Positions 1 to 11,300 of a DNA stretch of 64,000 bases are shown in pieces. The stretch's first letter is position 1. Each line of letters begins with the position of its first letter. The stretch comes from Schizochytrium sp. CCTCC M209059 (taxonomy: Eukaryota > Sar > Bigyra > Thraustochytrida > Thraustochytriidae): positions 128,209 to 192,208 of the forward strand of contig KN805413.1 of the NCBI GenBank assembly GCA_000818945.1, in the 5' to 3' direction. The translations under genes were made by a program, and so were the position numbers. Below the pieces are notes generated by a model, which was not told where the DNA came from, did not search any database, and worked only from the letters and a program-made list of their open reading frames with translations.

Positions 1-174
1 CAAGCCGGCTTGCGCCCATCAAAGTCAGTCTTCGACTCATCCGACGAGGACTCCACCTGACTTGTTTCGATCAAAGTAATGAATGTCGTAGTACGTAGTA
101 CGTAGGTGACAATCGAAATAATTCGTTCTTTATAACATGAGCTACATCCCTTTTTTCAAATGTAAGAAGAAAAA
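1..174. other. 3' flank of the TRP-like channel gene
   Basis: AT-richer stretch after the stop codon of the minus-strand channel gene. It should hold that gene's 3' UTR. I see no other gene in it. Confidence 0.5.
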
Positions 175-3100
175 TCAGTCGGTTGCACCTGGAGCTGCGC
201 GCAAACTTTCAACAATAGAAGTGAGCTGTCGAATCTGTTCAGAAAGCGCTGCGAGCTTGTCGTTAGTACTTTGATGCGAAGAGCTCCCATCCATGTCTGT
301 CGCTCCGGCCTCCCAACCTTCGTCGTCGTTCACAGCATCCGAGGCGACCCAGTGCTTTCGTCCATCCCGACCCGTGAGTAGCTTGGCCTCATTCCACGTC
401 TCGATGCGGAGATCCTTTTGCGAAATATTCTGCCGGTGCAGCAAATCCCGCAAGTTATCTTCGATTCCGCCCGTGATAATCTCCTCCCACTCGCGATCCG
501 ACGCAGCGCGAGCGCTCGGATACACGTCTGTCACAATGGCTATGAGCAAATTGAGTGAGATTGTCGCAAAGAGAATGTAAAATACCGCGAGCACAGCACC
601 GAGATATGAAGAGTGCGAACTTGTTATAATGCCGTCCCAAGTCTCCACAAATGGCGTGAGAAAAAGGCTCTCAAAGGTTGTAATCATGGTGGCGAACTGC
701 GAGACAGAAATGCCAAAGCCAACGTGAAATGTAAGCGTGAGCAAAAAGCACGCCGTCGAAATAACAAGCAAATAGATGAGAACGGCCGTATTCGTCATGG
801 TGCTCAGCAGCGCCACGACCACAGGCCCTATCGACGGAATCGTCTGCGTCGCCTTAAGCAGCGGCAGCACACTGAGCAAAAAGTAGATGGCAAAAAACCT
901 ACGCTCAACCTCAAGCAAGCGGTAGGCTTGCGACAGATCCAGTCGCTCGCTCGATGTGTAGTCCGGCGTCACATCCTTTGTGACCTCGTAGACGTAAATG
1001 TCGAAAATGAGAATGCCCAAAAGCAAAAACTCAATCACCCATTCCTCTGTTCGCCGCCCTCGCGAACGGTGCCGAGCACGAACCCAGCTTCGCAGCTTGG
1101 TGATGGTGAAGCAAATAACCATAATCAGTACAGCCAGCTGAAATGATCGAGACGGCGGAAATCTGCCATAGTGAAGTCGAAAGGGTTTCACGTCCACATC
1201 CAAGCTGTTCAGCCCCACAAACGAGGAGGTTTGCCGCACTTCAGCGATGCCGTACACTTCGTAGAATGGGTTGTACAGGTTGAAGGTGAGAGAAAGGATA
1301 TGAACTTCGTTCTGGGTCCAGTTCCCTGTCTCGCTGGTCAGAATGTCCAAGAGCTCCTCCTTGTCAGCTTGCGGCAGCAGCGACGTCTGGTACTCTGTCG
1401 AGGTGTCAAGACTTGCGATTGTGGTCAGCTGGGCATTATCAAGCTCTTCAAGTGCGTTGTGCTCATACATATCGAGAGCAATTCCGCCAAAGACGAAGTT
1501 TTTCCCACGCCATGCAGTGCGATTTGCAGCCCGCAAAAGCTCCTCGCCGACAAACTTGTGTTGAACCCAATCCAAAAAGTCCGCTGGGCCGTCAATACTC
1601 GCAGTGCTTTCCGCAAGATATCCACGTAGCTGGTCCGCCCATTCCCCCTCGGATTCGATCCCGTAGTCTGGCGAGAGCTGCACAAGGCAACCGAATGAGA
1701 TGATGAGGATGAGTAAAAGACTTGTCTCTTTGACACACATCTTGATGGCCGTCCGCCTTCGCCATGCGCTCACCTTGGATGACTGATTCATCACCTCTAC
1801 CATACGAGCTGCCTTTGCACGCTCATCCTGTGCCTTTTCTAACAATTGATCGAGCTCGCGCGTAGAACTCACTTGCTGTGTGTTGAGGTTTCCCGCAACG
1901 CCCGAGGGGCCATCCGGACCGAAGTCAGGAGCGACGCGCTCTTGCATGTCTTGAGCGCCGCCGTCGCCGCCAGCAAAGCCGAAAAGATTTCCGATTCGCG
2001 TGTCCAATCGTTTGACCATGCCAAAGTGTTTGCGACCTGGAATGCCAATGGGTGGCAACGACTTGGGGGTCATGCTGCTGGGCGTCCGCTGTGACTGCGT
2101 ACGATTCGTTAGATTCGGCGCGTTGGGGTCGACGTAGTCAAAGCTATTTTGATCGCCCGAGACTGGATCGCCGCGATAGGTGTCCATGGGAATGAGCGAG
2201 CTGACCGATTGTCGCATGGAAGCTCCCCCGGGCCCAACCTTTCGGCCATCTTGTCCAAGCTTTTTTGGCGGTTTTTCATCTGCCCGGAGGGTTCCGGCTG
2301 TCTGCAAGTCGTACAGCGCACGCCGCGAGATCCGATCCTGCAGATATTCAACCTTGGCGCACATCTCAATATGCCGAAGCAGGGCACGCACGTATGGACT
2401 GAACATTGCTGCCGGGCCGTCGGCGAGCATTGGGTTTGCTCCGTACTTGATGAGAAGCTCCACAATTTCAATATTGTCCGATTGCACTGCAAGCGACAAT
2501 GGCGGGTACCCCGAAAGTCGTGACTGTGCCGCTGCCTCGCCCAGGTCGCTTCCTGACCGCAAGAGTTTCTGCGTAGTGCGGCTTGGCATCAAACCTGCCT
2601 GCACCGAAGCGATTCCTTCGCGCGGCGTGCTTTGATTAAAGAGGGCTTCCGATTGACCAGAGAGCCGCGTGCTTTGGCGTGTCGGCATTCGACGCAGTGG
2701 TGAGACCTGGTCAACTTGGTCCGTTTGCCAGTTTTTAGATGCTGTGAGACCCTCTGCAGGGATGATTCGGCCTACCTTGGACCTTTCATTGCCCATGGCA
2801 CGGGAACGGAACACGATTCGAAAGAGCTTCCATCGGGCCTGGGCTTGGCCCGCGTTTGTCGACCCTGTTGCCACCGTCCGAAAGCTTCGACGCGAGCGTC
2901 CCATTGCAGAACTGCCCTCGTCATCAGAGTCCCGTTCCATGACGTTGCCTTCTGCTAAAGCGTCCGCTGCCGAGTAGTCGACCATGTCTGCGTTCAGGTC
3001 GACAATCTCGTTACTCTGATGCTCCTGCTGCAGACGCTCCGTAAGATACTTGCACACCTCAACGTGTCCTTGGTTCGCGGCAAGATGCAGCGGTGTGAAG

Positions 3101-6100
3101 CCCATGGCGTCACACACAAGAATCCGTGCTTGATTCTGTACGAGCTCCATGCACAGTTTGAGATTGCCAAGATACGCGCATAGGGCCAGCGGCGTGAGAC
3201 CATTGATGTCACGCAGCTCGAGATTGGCGCCAAGCGCTAAAAGCCGTTTGGCCGTGGCGAGTTGGCCGCGCTTAATGGCAATATACAAAGGGGTATGCCC
3301 ATACTCGTCGATGGCGTTAAGATTGGCGCCCACGTGCATGCTCGATCGCTTCGAAAGCAAGATGTTGACAGAGTGGATCTGGCCGCGACGAACTGCTGCA
3401 AAGAGGTACTGATTGAAGAGCTTGCGGCGAATCAGCTTCAGCTGGCGAAATGCAAGCGTGCTGCGGGTTGGCTGCGCAGTGTCTCTTCTGCGCAAGGGAA
3501 TCATGAGTTGGTTTCCTGCGTTGCGTCTCTCGCTTCCTGATCCACGCGCATCCCCGGACATGCCATCCCCGTCCCCATTATCGTCGTCGTCGTCGCTTGA
3601 GCTTTCGTCGCTATCGTTCCCATTCGCGGCTCCAGAACCAACTGCAAATTTGGCTTTTGGACCTTTGGACCCACTGCTATCGCTCGCGCGGTTTTTCGGA
3701 CGGACAATCCAGCCTGTCATTAGAATTACTTTCATGGTCTCGCGCGCTCCTTGGAGAAGCTGTTCTTTCTCTTCACGAGTGAGTACGTAGTAAGGGACAA
3801 GCGACGAGTTGAGCTTGAGGTCTTTGCGAATATTACGACTCGGTGCGTAACGCCATCCCTGACGAATCTTTTCGCTCGCCCATACCTCGTGCGAGTTGGA
3901 TGCAATCCGTTCCGTAAGCGTTGCGAGTTCTTTGGGCAGCTCTACCCCGCTCGTGTTGAGCGGGACGCAGTCTGGGCGCGAAATATCCCACGCAAACTCA
4001 GAGTACTTGTTACCGGTTCCTGCGAGCAGATCTGCAGAAGTCACACCGAGCTTTATCTTGCGCTGCTTCATTGTTGAATCGCTCGCCATCATGCTCAATG
4101 CCTTGGTGAGCATCAGGGGGTCCTGCTGTACAGACTCTCCGCTGGTGCTCGAGCTCAAGTCAGCGTTTGGCGTCGTGGACGGGTCCGTTGTGGTGGTGTC
4201 ATTACGCCCAAAGCGTGGAGCCTCGACACGTCGATGAATTTCGTACCCAAGCGAAAGGATCACTTTGAGTGTCTCGACGGACATGTCCATATTGTACTTG
4301 GCACCTTCAATCGAGAGGGAGTCAAATGGAAGCAAATGCGGATGCACTTTTTCGTCGGGGTCTTTATCCCGACCGTATCTCCATCCCAGCTCGCTAAGGC
4401 TTTGTGCCCAGACGTTGTGCATGTTCCTTGCGATGGAGTGCGAGAGTCGTAGTAGTTCTGCATTCAGGTGAACAGCACTCGTTCGTACCGGGTGCGGGAT
4501 AAATCGGTATCCCTCGATCTCGCGCACGTCCGTAGCCGCGGTGGCACAGCAGGTGTCGCGATCGCAGCCGCATTGCGACACCACTGTGCCGCAGGGCTCC
4601 CATCCCTTGTCAGGAAAGTGCTCAAAGTCGAGCTTGAGGTAAGCCTGGCGACACGCTGCGGGCCCATGACAGCGGTCCTTGCACACAAGGCAAACGCTGG
4701 CGCCACAAATTTCGCACTTGTACAAGAACTGCGCGACAGGGTCCGTCCGATTCGCAAATGAGACCGTGCAGGTTTCCGGGTGCTCAATGCGCTGCGTTGT
4801 CTCTACGAGGGCGTCATCGATCGTGACACGGTTCTCGTCTGCAAAGTTCAGGATGCTCTCGCAGGCCTCCACGTCACCCATGAGCACAAGGCGATGCAGA
4901 AGCTCCTGCATCTGCTCCTGCGACGACGTCCCTGCGTAGCAACCCAGCCTCAGCAGCAGCCTTGCACATTCGAGGTGACGACGTTGGATCGCTAAATCGA
5001 GTTCTGTGTGCCCTAAACCCTTGATAGGAACATTGACCTTGACGCGGTGGCGGAGTCCCTTCTTCAAAATGGCCTCCATCATGCGTCGCTTGCGATTCGG
5101 GGCGCAATTGTCAATGAGTGCCCGAATGACCTCAGATCGTCCATTAAAAGCTGCTAGGTGTAAAAAGGTGATACCCGAGAGCGTTTTGGCATTGATGGGA
5201 AGGCGAGACATGTTTTCGTAGCCATCGAGCGCCCTGCTCCAGTCGACCCGGGCGAATGATCCTGATTTGGCGCTAAAATGCAAACTGTTCCATCGTTCCT
5301 TGTCCGTCTCCTGAAGCATCGCAAAGCGGTCCTCGAGCTTCGCTTGCGAGCGCAAGAGCATTTCCACAATGGAAGCGTGGTCTTGTGTGTTCGAAATACA
5401 TGCAAACATGAGCGCCGTCTTGCCAAACGCACTACGAAGCTTTAAAGAAGACGAACATTCCGCCTCGAGAAGGATGCTTACAACGTCTGGCAGACCGTCG
5501 CGGCATGCAAACATGAGAGCAGAAAGACGAAACTGCAGGCTTTGGCCAAAGAGCAACTCGCGGCGCTGGCCCTCGTCGGCAGTGTCGAGCAAGAGGCGAA
5601 CAATGTCCGCGCGATGCTTGCTTTCCTTGCTTTGGATGGCAAGCATGAGCGCATTTTCGTCTTTGCGTGTGCGCATGCCGAGGTTGAGCCCCTTGCCGGC
5701 CACACGAATCAGATGCTCAAGCGTGCGGATATCCCCCATTTCACAGCAGGCATGCAGCGCATTCTTTCCGCTCCAGGAACAGAGCTGATTGACAATGACG
5801 CTGCGAACCAGATTCGCCAAGTCCTCTTCCCACGCCTTGCCCTGCGCCGTACGAAAGATAATGGACTCGTAGATCCTGTCGACCTCACTGAACATTGTGA
5901 CGCGGTCGTTTCTCTTTAGAAGCTCCAGGCCACCGTCAATGCGTATTTTGCGATCTGCAATGCGCCCGAGCTCGGGTCCGCCAGAGGAGATAATGTGGAC
6001 TTTTTCGCTCTTGAAAGCGTCGACAGCACCCTTGACGCCTGCGTCGCTGATCCCGCGGCAGCCATCCTGAATGAAGAACACTTCAACACCTTGCAAGAGA

Positions 6101-6621
6101 CTCTTGGCATCGAGAAGCGTGTACTGTACACAGTAATCTGTCGCAAGACCGACGGCATAGATTTCTGTAACCGCACTTTCTTCGAGAAGGTCTCGCATTT
6201 CCGTCAGGACGGTCGAACCATTATCTTTGAAGACAGAGTAGCTGTCGCGCTGCGGATTGCATCCTGCATATGTGTAAATGTCAGAAACCTCGATCTTGAG
6301 GTCTTTGTGGAGTTCGGCGCCGTGTGTCCCCTGCACGCAGTGGTCTGGCCACATAATTTGAGCATTTCCCGTGGTCGGTAGGTGAACCACCTCAAAGAGA
6401 TCGGCGCCCGGATTATTGGTACGAAACGAGCAATGATTGTACGGGTGCCAGTCTAAACACAGGTATACAAAGTCGAACTCCTTGCTTCGGAGCTTGTTGA
6501 TGACTGGCAGGACCGCCTCGGCATCGGGCACAGCAAGAGAGCCATCTTCGCTCGGAATAAAGTCATTTTGACAATCAATAATCAGAAGTGCTCGGACTGG
6601 TTTGGTCTCTCGCTCCGGCAT
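175..6621 (-). CDS. Nicotinamidase-like / ankyrin / RyR-domain / polycystin-type TRP channel fusion
   Basis: 2148 residues from an ATG at 6621. Residues 8-215 are an isochorismatase-fold nicotinamidase domain with Asp16, zinc ligands Asp57, His59 and His94 (WPDHCVQGT) and nucleophile Cys164 (GLATDYC). Residue 119, the catalytic Lys in PncA (KG-x5-DSYSAF), is Ala here (YAGCNPQRDSYSVF). Ankyrin repeats fill about 285-610. A Cys/His cluster near 617-695 resembles a UBR box. RyR domains lie near 730-800 (WAQSLSELGWRYG) and 910-970 (WASEKIRQGWRYA). More ankyrin repeats occur near 1077-1200 and 1400. Six membrane segments follow from about 1627: S1, a long extracellular loop of polycystin type with N-glycosylation sequons, S2-S5, a pore segment near 1980-2000 and S6 near 2005-2035. 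The tail is a short coiled coil. It is probably a cation channel gated or tuned by a nicotinamide-like ligand. The channel fold is clear; ligand and ion are inference. Confidence 0.9.
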   Translation of the reverse strand: MPERETKPVRALLIIDCQNDFIPSEDGSLAVPDAEAVLPVINKLRSKEFDFVYLCLDWHPYNHCSFRTNNPGADLFEVVHLPTTGNAQIMWPDHCVQGTHGAELHKDLKIEVSDIYTYAGCNPQRDSYSVFKDNGSTVLTEMRDLLEESAVTEIYAVGLATDYCVQYTLLDAKSLLQGVEVFFIQDGCRGISDAGVKGAVDAFKSEKVHIISSGGPELGRIADRKIRIDGGLELLKRNDRVTMFSEVDRIYESIIFRTAQGKAWEEDLANLVRSVIVNQLCSWSGKNALHACCEMGDIRTLEHLIRVAGKGLNLGMRTRKDENALMLAIQSKESKHRADIVRLLLDTADEGQRRELLFGQSLQFRLSALMFACRDGLPDVVSILLEAECSSSLKLRSAFGKTALMFACISNTQDHASIVEMLLRSQAKLEDRFAMLQETDKERWNSLHFSAKSGSFARVDWSRALDGYENMSRLPINAKTLSGITFLHLAAFNGRSEVIRALIDNCAPNRKRRMMEAILKKGLRHRVKVNVPIKGLGHTELDLAIQRRHLECARLLLRLGCYAGTSSQEQMQELLHRLVLMGDVEACESILNFADENRVTIDDALVETTQRIEHPETCTVSFANRTDPVAQFLYKCEICGASVCLVCKDRCHGPAACRQAYLKLDFEHFPDKGWEPCGTVVSQCGCDRDTCCATAATDVREIEGYRFIPHPVRTSAVHLNAELLRLSHSIARNMHNVWAQSLSELGWRYGRDKDPDEKVHPHLLPFDSLSIEGAKYNMDMSVETLKVILSLGYEIHRRVEAPRFGRNDTTTTDPSTTPNADLSSSTSGESVQQDPLMLTKALSMMASDSTMKQRKIKLGVTSADLLAGTGNKYSEFAWDISRPDCVPLNTSGVELPKELATLTERIASNSHEVWASEKIRQGWRYAPSRNIRKDLKLNSSLVPYYVLTREEKEQLLQGARETMKVILMTGWIVRPKNRASDSSGSKGPKAKFAVGSGAANGNDSDESSSDDDDDNGDGDGMSGDARGSGSERRNAGNQLMIPLRRRDTAQPTRSTLAFRQLKLIRRKLFNQYLFAAVRRGQIHSVNILLSKRSSMHVGANLNAIDEYGHTPLYIAIKRGQLATAKRLLALGANLELRDINGLTPLALCAYLGNLKLCMELVQNQARILVCDAMGFTPLHLAANQGHVEVCKYLTERLQQEHQSNEIVDLNADMVDYSAADALAEGNVMERDSDDEGSSAMGRSRRSFRTVATGSTNAGQAQARWKLFRIVFRSRAMGNERSKVGRIIPAEGLTASKNWQTDQVDQVSPLRRMPTRQSTRLSGQSEALFNQSTPREGIASVQAGLMPSRTTQKLLRSGSDLGEAAAQSRLSGYPPLSLAVQSDNIEIVELLIKYGANPMLADGPAAMFSPYVRALLRHIEMCAKVEYLQDRISRRALYDLQTAGTLRADEKPPKKLGQDGRKVGPGGASMRQSVSSLIPMDTYRGDPVSGDQNSFDYVDPNAPNLTNRTQSQRTPSSMTPKSLPPIGIPGRKHFGMVKRLDTRIGNLFGFAGGDGGAQDMQERVAPDFGPDGPSGVAGNLNTQQVSSTRELDQLLEKAQDERAKAARMVEVMNQSSKVSAWRRRTAIKMCVKETSLLLILIISFGCLVQLSPDYGIESEGEWADQLRGYLAESTASIDGPADFLDWVQHKFVGEELLRAANRTAWRGKNFVFGGIALDMYEHNALEELDNAQLTTIASLDTSTEYQTSLLPQADKEELLDILTSETGNWTQNEVHILSLTFNLYNPFYEVYGIAEVRQTSSFVGLNSLDVDVKPFRLHYGRFPPSRSFQLAVLIMVICFTITKLRSWVRARHRSRGRRTEEWVIEFLLLGILIFDIYVYEVTKDVTPDYTSSERLDLSQAYRLLEVERRFFAIYFLLSVLPLLKATQTIPSIGPVVVALLSTMTNTAVLIYLLVISTACFLLTLTFHVGFGISVSQFATMITTFESLFLTPFVETWDGIITSSHSSYLGAVLAVFYILFATISLNLLIAIVTDVYPSARAASDREWEEIITGGIEDNLRDLLHRQNISQKDLRIETWNEAKLLTGRDGRKHWVASDAVNDDEGWEAGATDMDGSSSHQSTNDKLAALSEQIRQLTSIVESLRAAPGATD

Positions 6622-8361
6622 TTGCCTTGGCCTCGCACTTAGCCTTGGCGTTGCGCGTGCTGCTGCGGCTTTGTTACGACTTGCGCGTTTTCGTGGCGTG
6701 CAGGTTGCACCCGCCCGCTTGCCTTTCTCGCGATGCCTTCTACTTTGTCACAAGCACGTACGTGCGTACGCTTAGTTGCTCGCGCTGGTTCTAATTCGCT
6801 TTGCCTGCAGCAGTGTCTCCGTGGCTTTTCAACAAGAGGAAAAGAGCCTCTGACAAGCACCTATAAGTTCGGTTTTGACCTCACGCGCACGCGCGCCCTC
6901 ACCTCCCTCCCTCGCTGCCACCCTGCCGCGCTGCTGCGCTGCCGCGCTTGGGCTTTGCGCGATGCAGCCGCGACCGTGCTAGTTGTTTTCGCTGGCCCTC
7001 GAACAACTTCTGGCGGGTGTTCTTGCTCTTGCAATTCCTGTCAGTGTTGCTGCCGAATCCCATGTTCCTGCCATGTACAATAGTCATCATCATCAGCAGT
7101 AGCTGCAAACCGATCGGCCATTTTACTTACCTCGACTCGCCGGTGGCGTGCAAGGGCGCCGAACGGTCACGTTTTTTGGGAGTTTTGCACCTGTACTTTT
7201 GCGGTTTCTTACCTAACACCGAAGTGATTTTAGCACCCCCCCCCCTCGATTCTTCCTCCTCGTATCAGAGACACTCGCCACCTCGGCGGCTCAAGCTCAA
7301 GCCACAGCTTGGGCTGCTGCTCAACTTATACTATGCTATGCAACTTTTCAGGCAGCCACACACCTCTCCCTCGCGAAAGGAATAATTGTCATCGTGTCCG
7401 CCATCCTCGGCAAGCTCTCCGTCGTTTCCCCTTCACCCTTCACCTCTCCCTCCCCCCCCATTCCCTTTCCTAAATAGCCAGAATAGGACACAGGATGACG
7501 AGCTTGCAATGAAGAACACGACATCGGCCGTGCCGGCCGCAAGGCCGCAAGGCGCATAGCCGTTACAATCCATCTTCACACGCGTGATCGAACCGCGGGG
7601 AACGTATATTCCCGGAATTCCGGGCGCGCCTCTTTCCGCGCGAACAGTCAGTGTCGTCGCTTCTCCAGTTCGAAGAAGGCGCCCGCGCAAGCAGAATCGA
7701 GCGCGCCTCGCGCGGCTGCGCGCGGGCTGGCTAGCTGTCTGTCTGCCTCTCGCCGGAGGGCCCGGCTTCCCTCGCGCGGCCCGCCGTCTTCCCCCGCGCC
7801 GGCGCCGGGCCCGGACCTCGCGGCCTGGGCGGCCAGGGCCATCGAGCCCGACCGAGCCCAGCCCGAGCTCGGCCTGCGCCGGGCGGGGAGCCTTCTGCTC
7901 GCGGCCAGCCTGGTGGCCTGCGAGGCGAGGCTCCTTCTCCCTCTCGCCGGAGTCTCTCGTCTCGGGTGCGGCTCGACGCGGGGCTCTCTCCTCTCCTCTC
8001 CTCTCCTCGCGCGCCGCGTGGTCTTGCGCGAGCAGCACTAGAACGAAAAGCAGCCCGAGGGGGGGAAACGACCTGCTCGACCTCGTGAGCGGGGACTGCG
8101 GGCCTTGGGCTAGACGGAGAGTCAAAGTCAAGCGATCGAAAAGAGGAGCGCAAGTGCAGATACGCATCTTCGTGGGGCAGCCAGTCTACTTCTATTCCGT
8201 TGTGCAGGGAGCACTAACTCTGTCTCCACCTTGGCTCTTGGTTTTTGAGCTTTAATTTTCGAGATTTGGCTCCTGCTTTTCAACGTTTGTCTCTTTGCCT
8301 TCGCCTCAGCCTCGCCGCGTCTCGCCTCGGCTTTGCGCAACACTGTAAACCCTGGTATCGC
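6622..8361. promoter_or_regulatory. Divergent upstream region, channel gene / Furry-RGS gene
   Basis: About 1.7 kb between two divergent starts, so it must carry both promoters. The middle part (7580-8040) is very GC-rich. Open frames here on both strands are arginine/proline/alanine-rich, compositionally driven and lack family resemblance. No tRNA-like A/B boxes were seen by eye. Confidence 0.5.
7984..8008. repeat. (CTCTC)n-type pyrimidine microsatellite
   Basis: Short tandem run of CTCTC units in the divergent upstream region, 5' of the Furry-RGS gene. Similar pyrimidine or purine tracts recur upstream of several genes in this window. Confidence 0.8.
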
Positions 8362-11300
8362 ATGTCTCGACCTCGTGAGGCCGCTGGCAAGCTGCCGCTC
8401 GGAGTGGGGAGCACACAGATTGCGCCCAAGCCGCGTCGCCAGCTTGGAATCGACACCATGACGCTTGAGCACAAGGAAAACCACCTCATCACCGAACGGA
8501 ACGGGACCAGCAGCAGTAGTACCAACAGCAGCAATGATAACAGTCCAAGCAGTGACGCGGACAAAGATAAGAAAGAGAAGGGGACCGTCGATGCCACTGG
8601 CAGCAAAAACAACAACCAGAGCGAAAGGGCGGAGACCCCGAGCGATGACAAGAAACTCGCCTCGCCAGTGTCCTCAGACGTGACAGCCTCTGACGCTGGC
8701 CGACTCAACGCCCAAGTAGATGGATGGTTTTTCTTTGCGGACTTCTTGTCAAAATTTGCCGCGGGCATCGACCGCAAGCTCGCGCAGCTGGACCGCGCGA
8801 GCGCGGTCGACGATATTAGCGGCAACATGAACGACGGTGGGTCGAGCTCAAGTGACTCTTTTTTGTTACAAACGCTCTGGGAAGACTATCCTCGCCGGTG
8901 CGCCTTTTTCGTGGGAAGCTTGCGCGCCTGGTTAGCGCTCCCACCTCCGCTTTTTGAAAAAGTCCTCGTCACTGTTCTCGACTGGGCCCAGCCTCCATTC
9001 TCGCTTCAATCGAAACTTCCAGGCGTCAAGGTCGCAGGCCTTCATCTTGTGGAGCTGCTCTGGTCCCGCTGTGCCGGTGATCTCTTGAGTCACATGCTGC
9101 GCTACGCGAGCGAGGATGTCGAGCGTGATTGGAGCATGCTGGAAGATCTCTCTCTCAAGCACATAATTAGCAAAACGAGGAGATCCTCTTCTGCTAGTGG
9201 CTCGGCTGATAATAGCAGCAGCAGCAGCAGCGGAGGCGGCGGCGGCGGCGGCAGCAGGGGACAATTGCCTCGCGATGTTCTCCACCGTGTTATCGCACAG
9301 ACGCAAACGATGTGGGCGAGCGTGCTCGGTTTTGCCGTGAGGAAAAAGCCTGCGCTCATCACACATTTGTTCAATTTGCGCCCTCCATTTTGCGCCTGGC
9401 TATTCATTGATCTATCTCTCTCAAACGCCAGCGTGGCACGCGAAATCCTGGCCATGCTCGCGGATCAACTTGGCCAGCCTAAACAGGACAAAGCTTCACG
9501 TCTCATCATGCTGCTCACACTGGAGCCCATGCTGGAGAACCTCGATTTTCAGCGCCTTGCAGATCGCGACACTGCCTGGACCGCAGCGTTCAACGACGTT
9601 GTAACAAAACAGCTCTTCAAGACTGTCGAGCAGCTCGCCAAGACCGAAGAGCTCAAAGCCGCGGCGCTCAGTGTCATGCTCACTATTCTTGCTCGCGCAC
9701 CTCTTGCCTTTCACGAGGCTAATTACGCATCCTTCTTCTCGCGCCGTGTGCTTCGGCACCTTTCGGAGCCGCGCAAGGTGACACACTCCTTGGAGATTAT
9801 TTTGCGGTCTCTGCGAAGCCAACGTTTTGCAAGGCCCCCAGTCGCTTGGGACGCATTTGAAATGTACAGTCCACTCGAGACCCGCTTTCGCGAAGGGCTC
9901 GGCCCCTTGTCTCGCATTTCTGCGCTGAATCGTCGCGCGCTTGAGTCGATTTACACCGAGGTCTTTGAACGATCAAAGTCAAAAGCCTTTGCTAATCTTG
10001 GGGGTTCCTCATCGTACGGGGTACTAACCTCATCGTCCAATATGCCACCTCCGGCAGGCGCGCTCGCTTTTGCTGGATCTGGATCTACATTTGCTGCTGC
10101 CGCTGCTCCTACTTCGCCATCACCTTCTTCGCCGGAACCCCCGTCGCTGGCGGGTGTCTCATTGGGGACCGCCCGATTTTCGATCTCCTCACGCGATGTT
10201 GCGGCCACCTCGATCGGCTCGCTGGTTTCTACTGGCAGTCACTTGAGCCTCAGTTCCATTGGCTCGGGCGCTTCGCATGTCTCGGGCGCCTCCTTTGGCA
10301 CCGCTCCGTCTCTGTCTTCTGCGCAGCAGCACGGATTCCCAATGCTTCCCAAAAACTTGGCTGTCTGCAAGCACATTCTTTTGCAGCTCGCAGCGCACGA
10401 TGTCACCATTCTTCTAGATAAGGCGGTGCCGTTTGTGACGCAACTTCCCGACGATCTGAACAAATGTCCTCATGTCGCAGCGAACCGCGCCATTGTTGGG
10501 ATCCGGACACTCTGGGACGTGCTGGGCCCGGGTACGAGCGTCTTTCGGGAAACCGCCTTTTGTCTGCACCACGGGCAGTTCGAAGCACACCGCGCCTCAC
10601 TCAAGGAGCTCCACAAACTCACGGTGCGCAAGTTCGCTCAAATGTTTGGCTCTTTGCAGGCCGCACTCGGCGTAGGAGTTATGGGCCAAGCGGAGCATTC
10701 GCTCGTGCCCACTCTGTTGTGGGATGGGACCACAGGCGTTGGCGGCGCGGGGCCGCGGGGCCTAAGAGACCCTGTTGGTGACACCCGTGGCTACCCGTTT
10801 GCGTGGGCCGATGCTGGCCGTGGTCATGTTCTCGACGCTTTTAGCTTTACGACGAACGGCCTTGTTCTCGAATTGCAGCAGCTTCAGATGCACAATGACC
10901 TATTCGAAGGCGGGAGCGAGATCGCTTTCCGCGCGCGAAATCTCTCGGACAAGTACGGCGCTGAGCTACAGATTGCGCAAACGCTACGTAACCGCGCGGC
11001 ACTCTTCAAAAAGCGCGTTAATCCGGCTCTCGATGTTTTCCGCGAGTTTCTCTACGCACTTCCTCTTCTATCCTGTTCTCCCGTCGCAGAGGGTCAGAAT
11101 CCAGCGGAAGCTCCGCTGCCAGACGTGACACTACTGCTCCATGCGGACTGGTTTATTGCGACAGCCGTGTCTCATGCTTTGCAGCGCATCATTGGCAGCG
11201 CATTGAATGATACGATTCGCATCCGCGTGCTCCTCAAACTTGTTCACGAGACCTCGAGCGCCGTGTCGCGGTCCGGCAAGTCCACGCGCGCCATTTTAAC

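Noticed and set aside
6770..6810. GGTTCTAATTC considered as tRNA B box
   Set aside because: It lacks the conserved GGTTCRA core and no A box or acceptor pairing was found nearby. No other tRNA candidate was seen by eye.
7433..8255. Open frames on both strands in the GC-rich region before the Furry-RGS gene
   Set aside because: High GC removes stops in all frames. The peptides are Arg/Ala/Pro low complexity with no motif.
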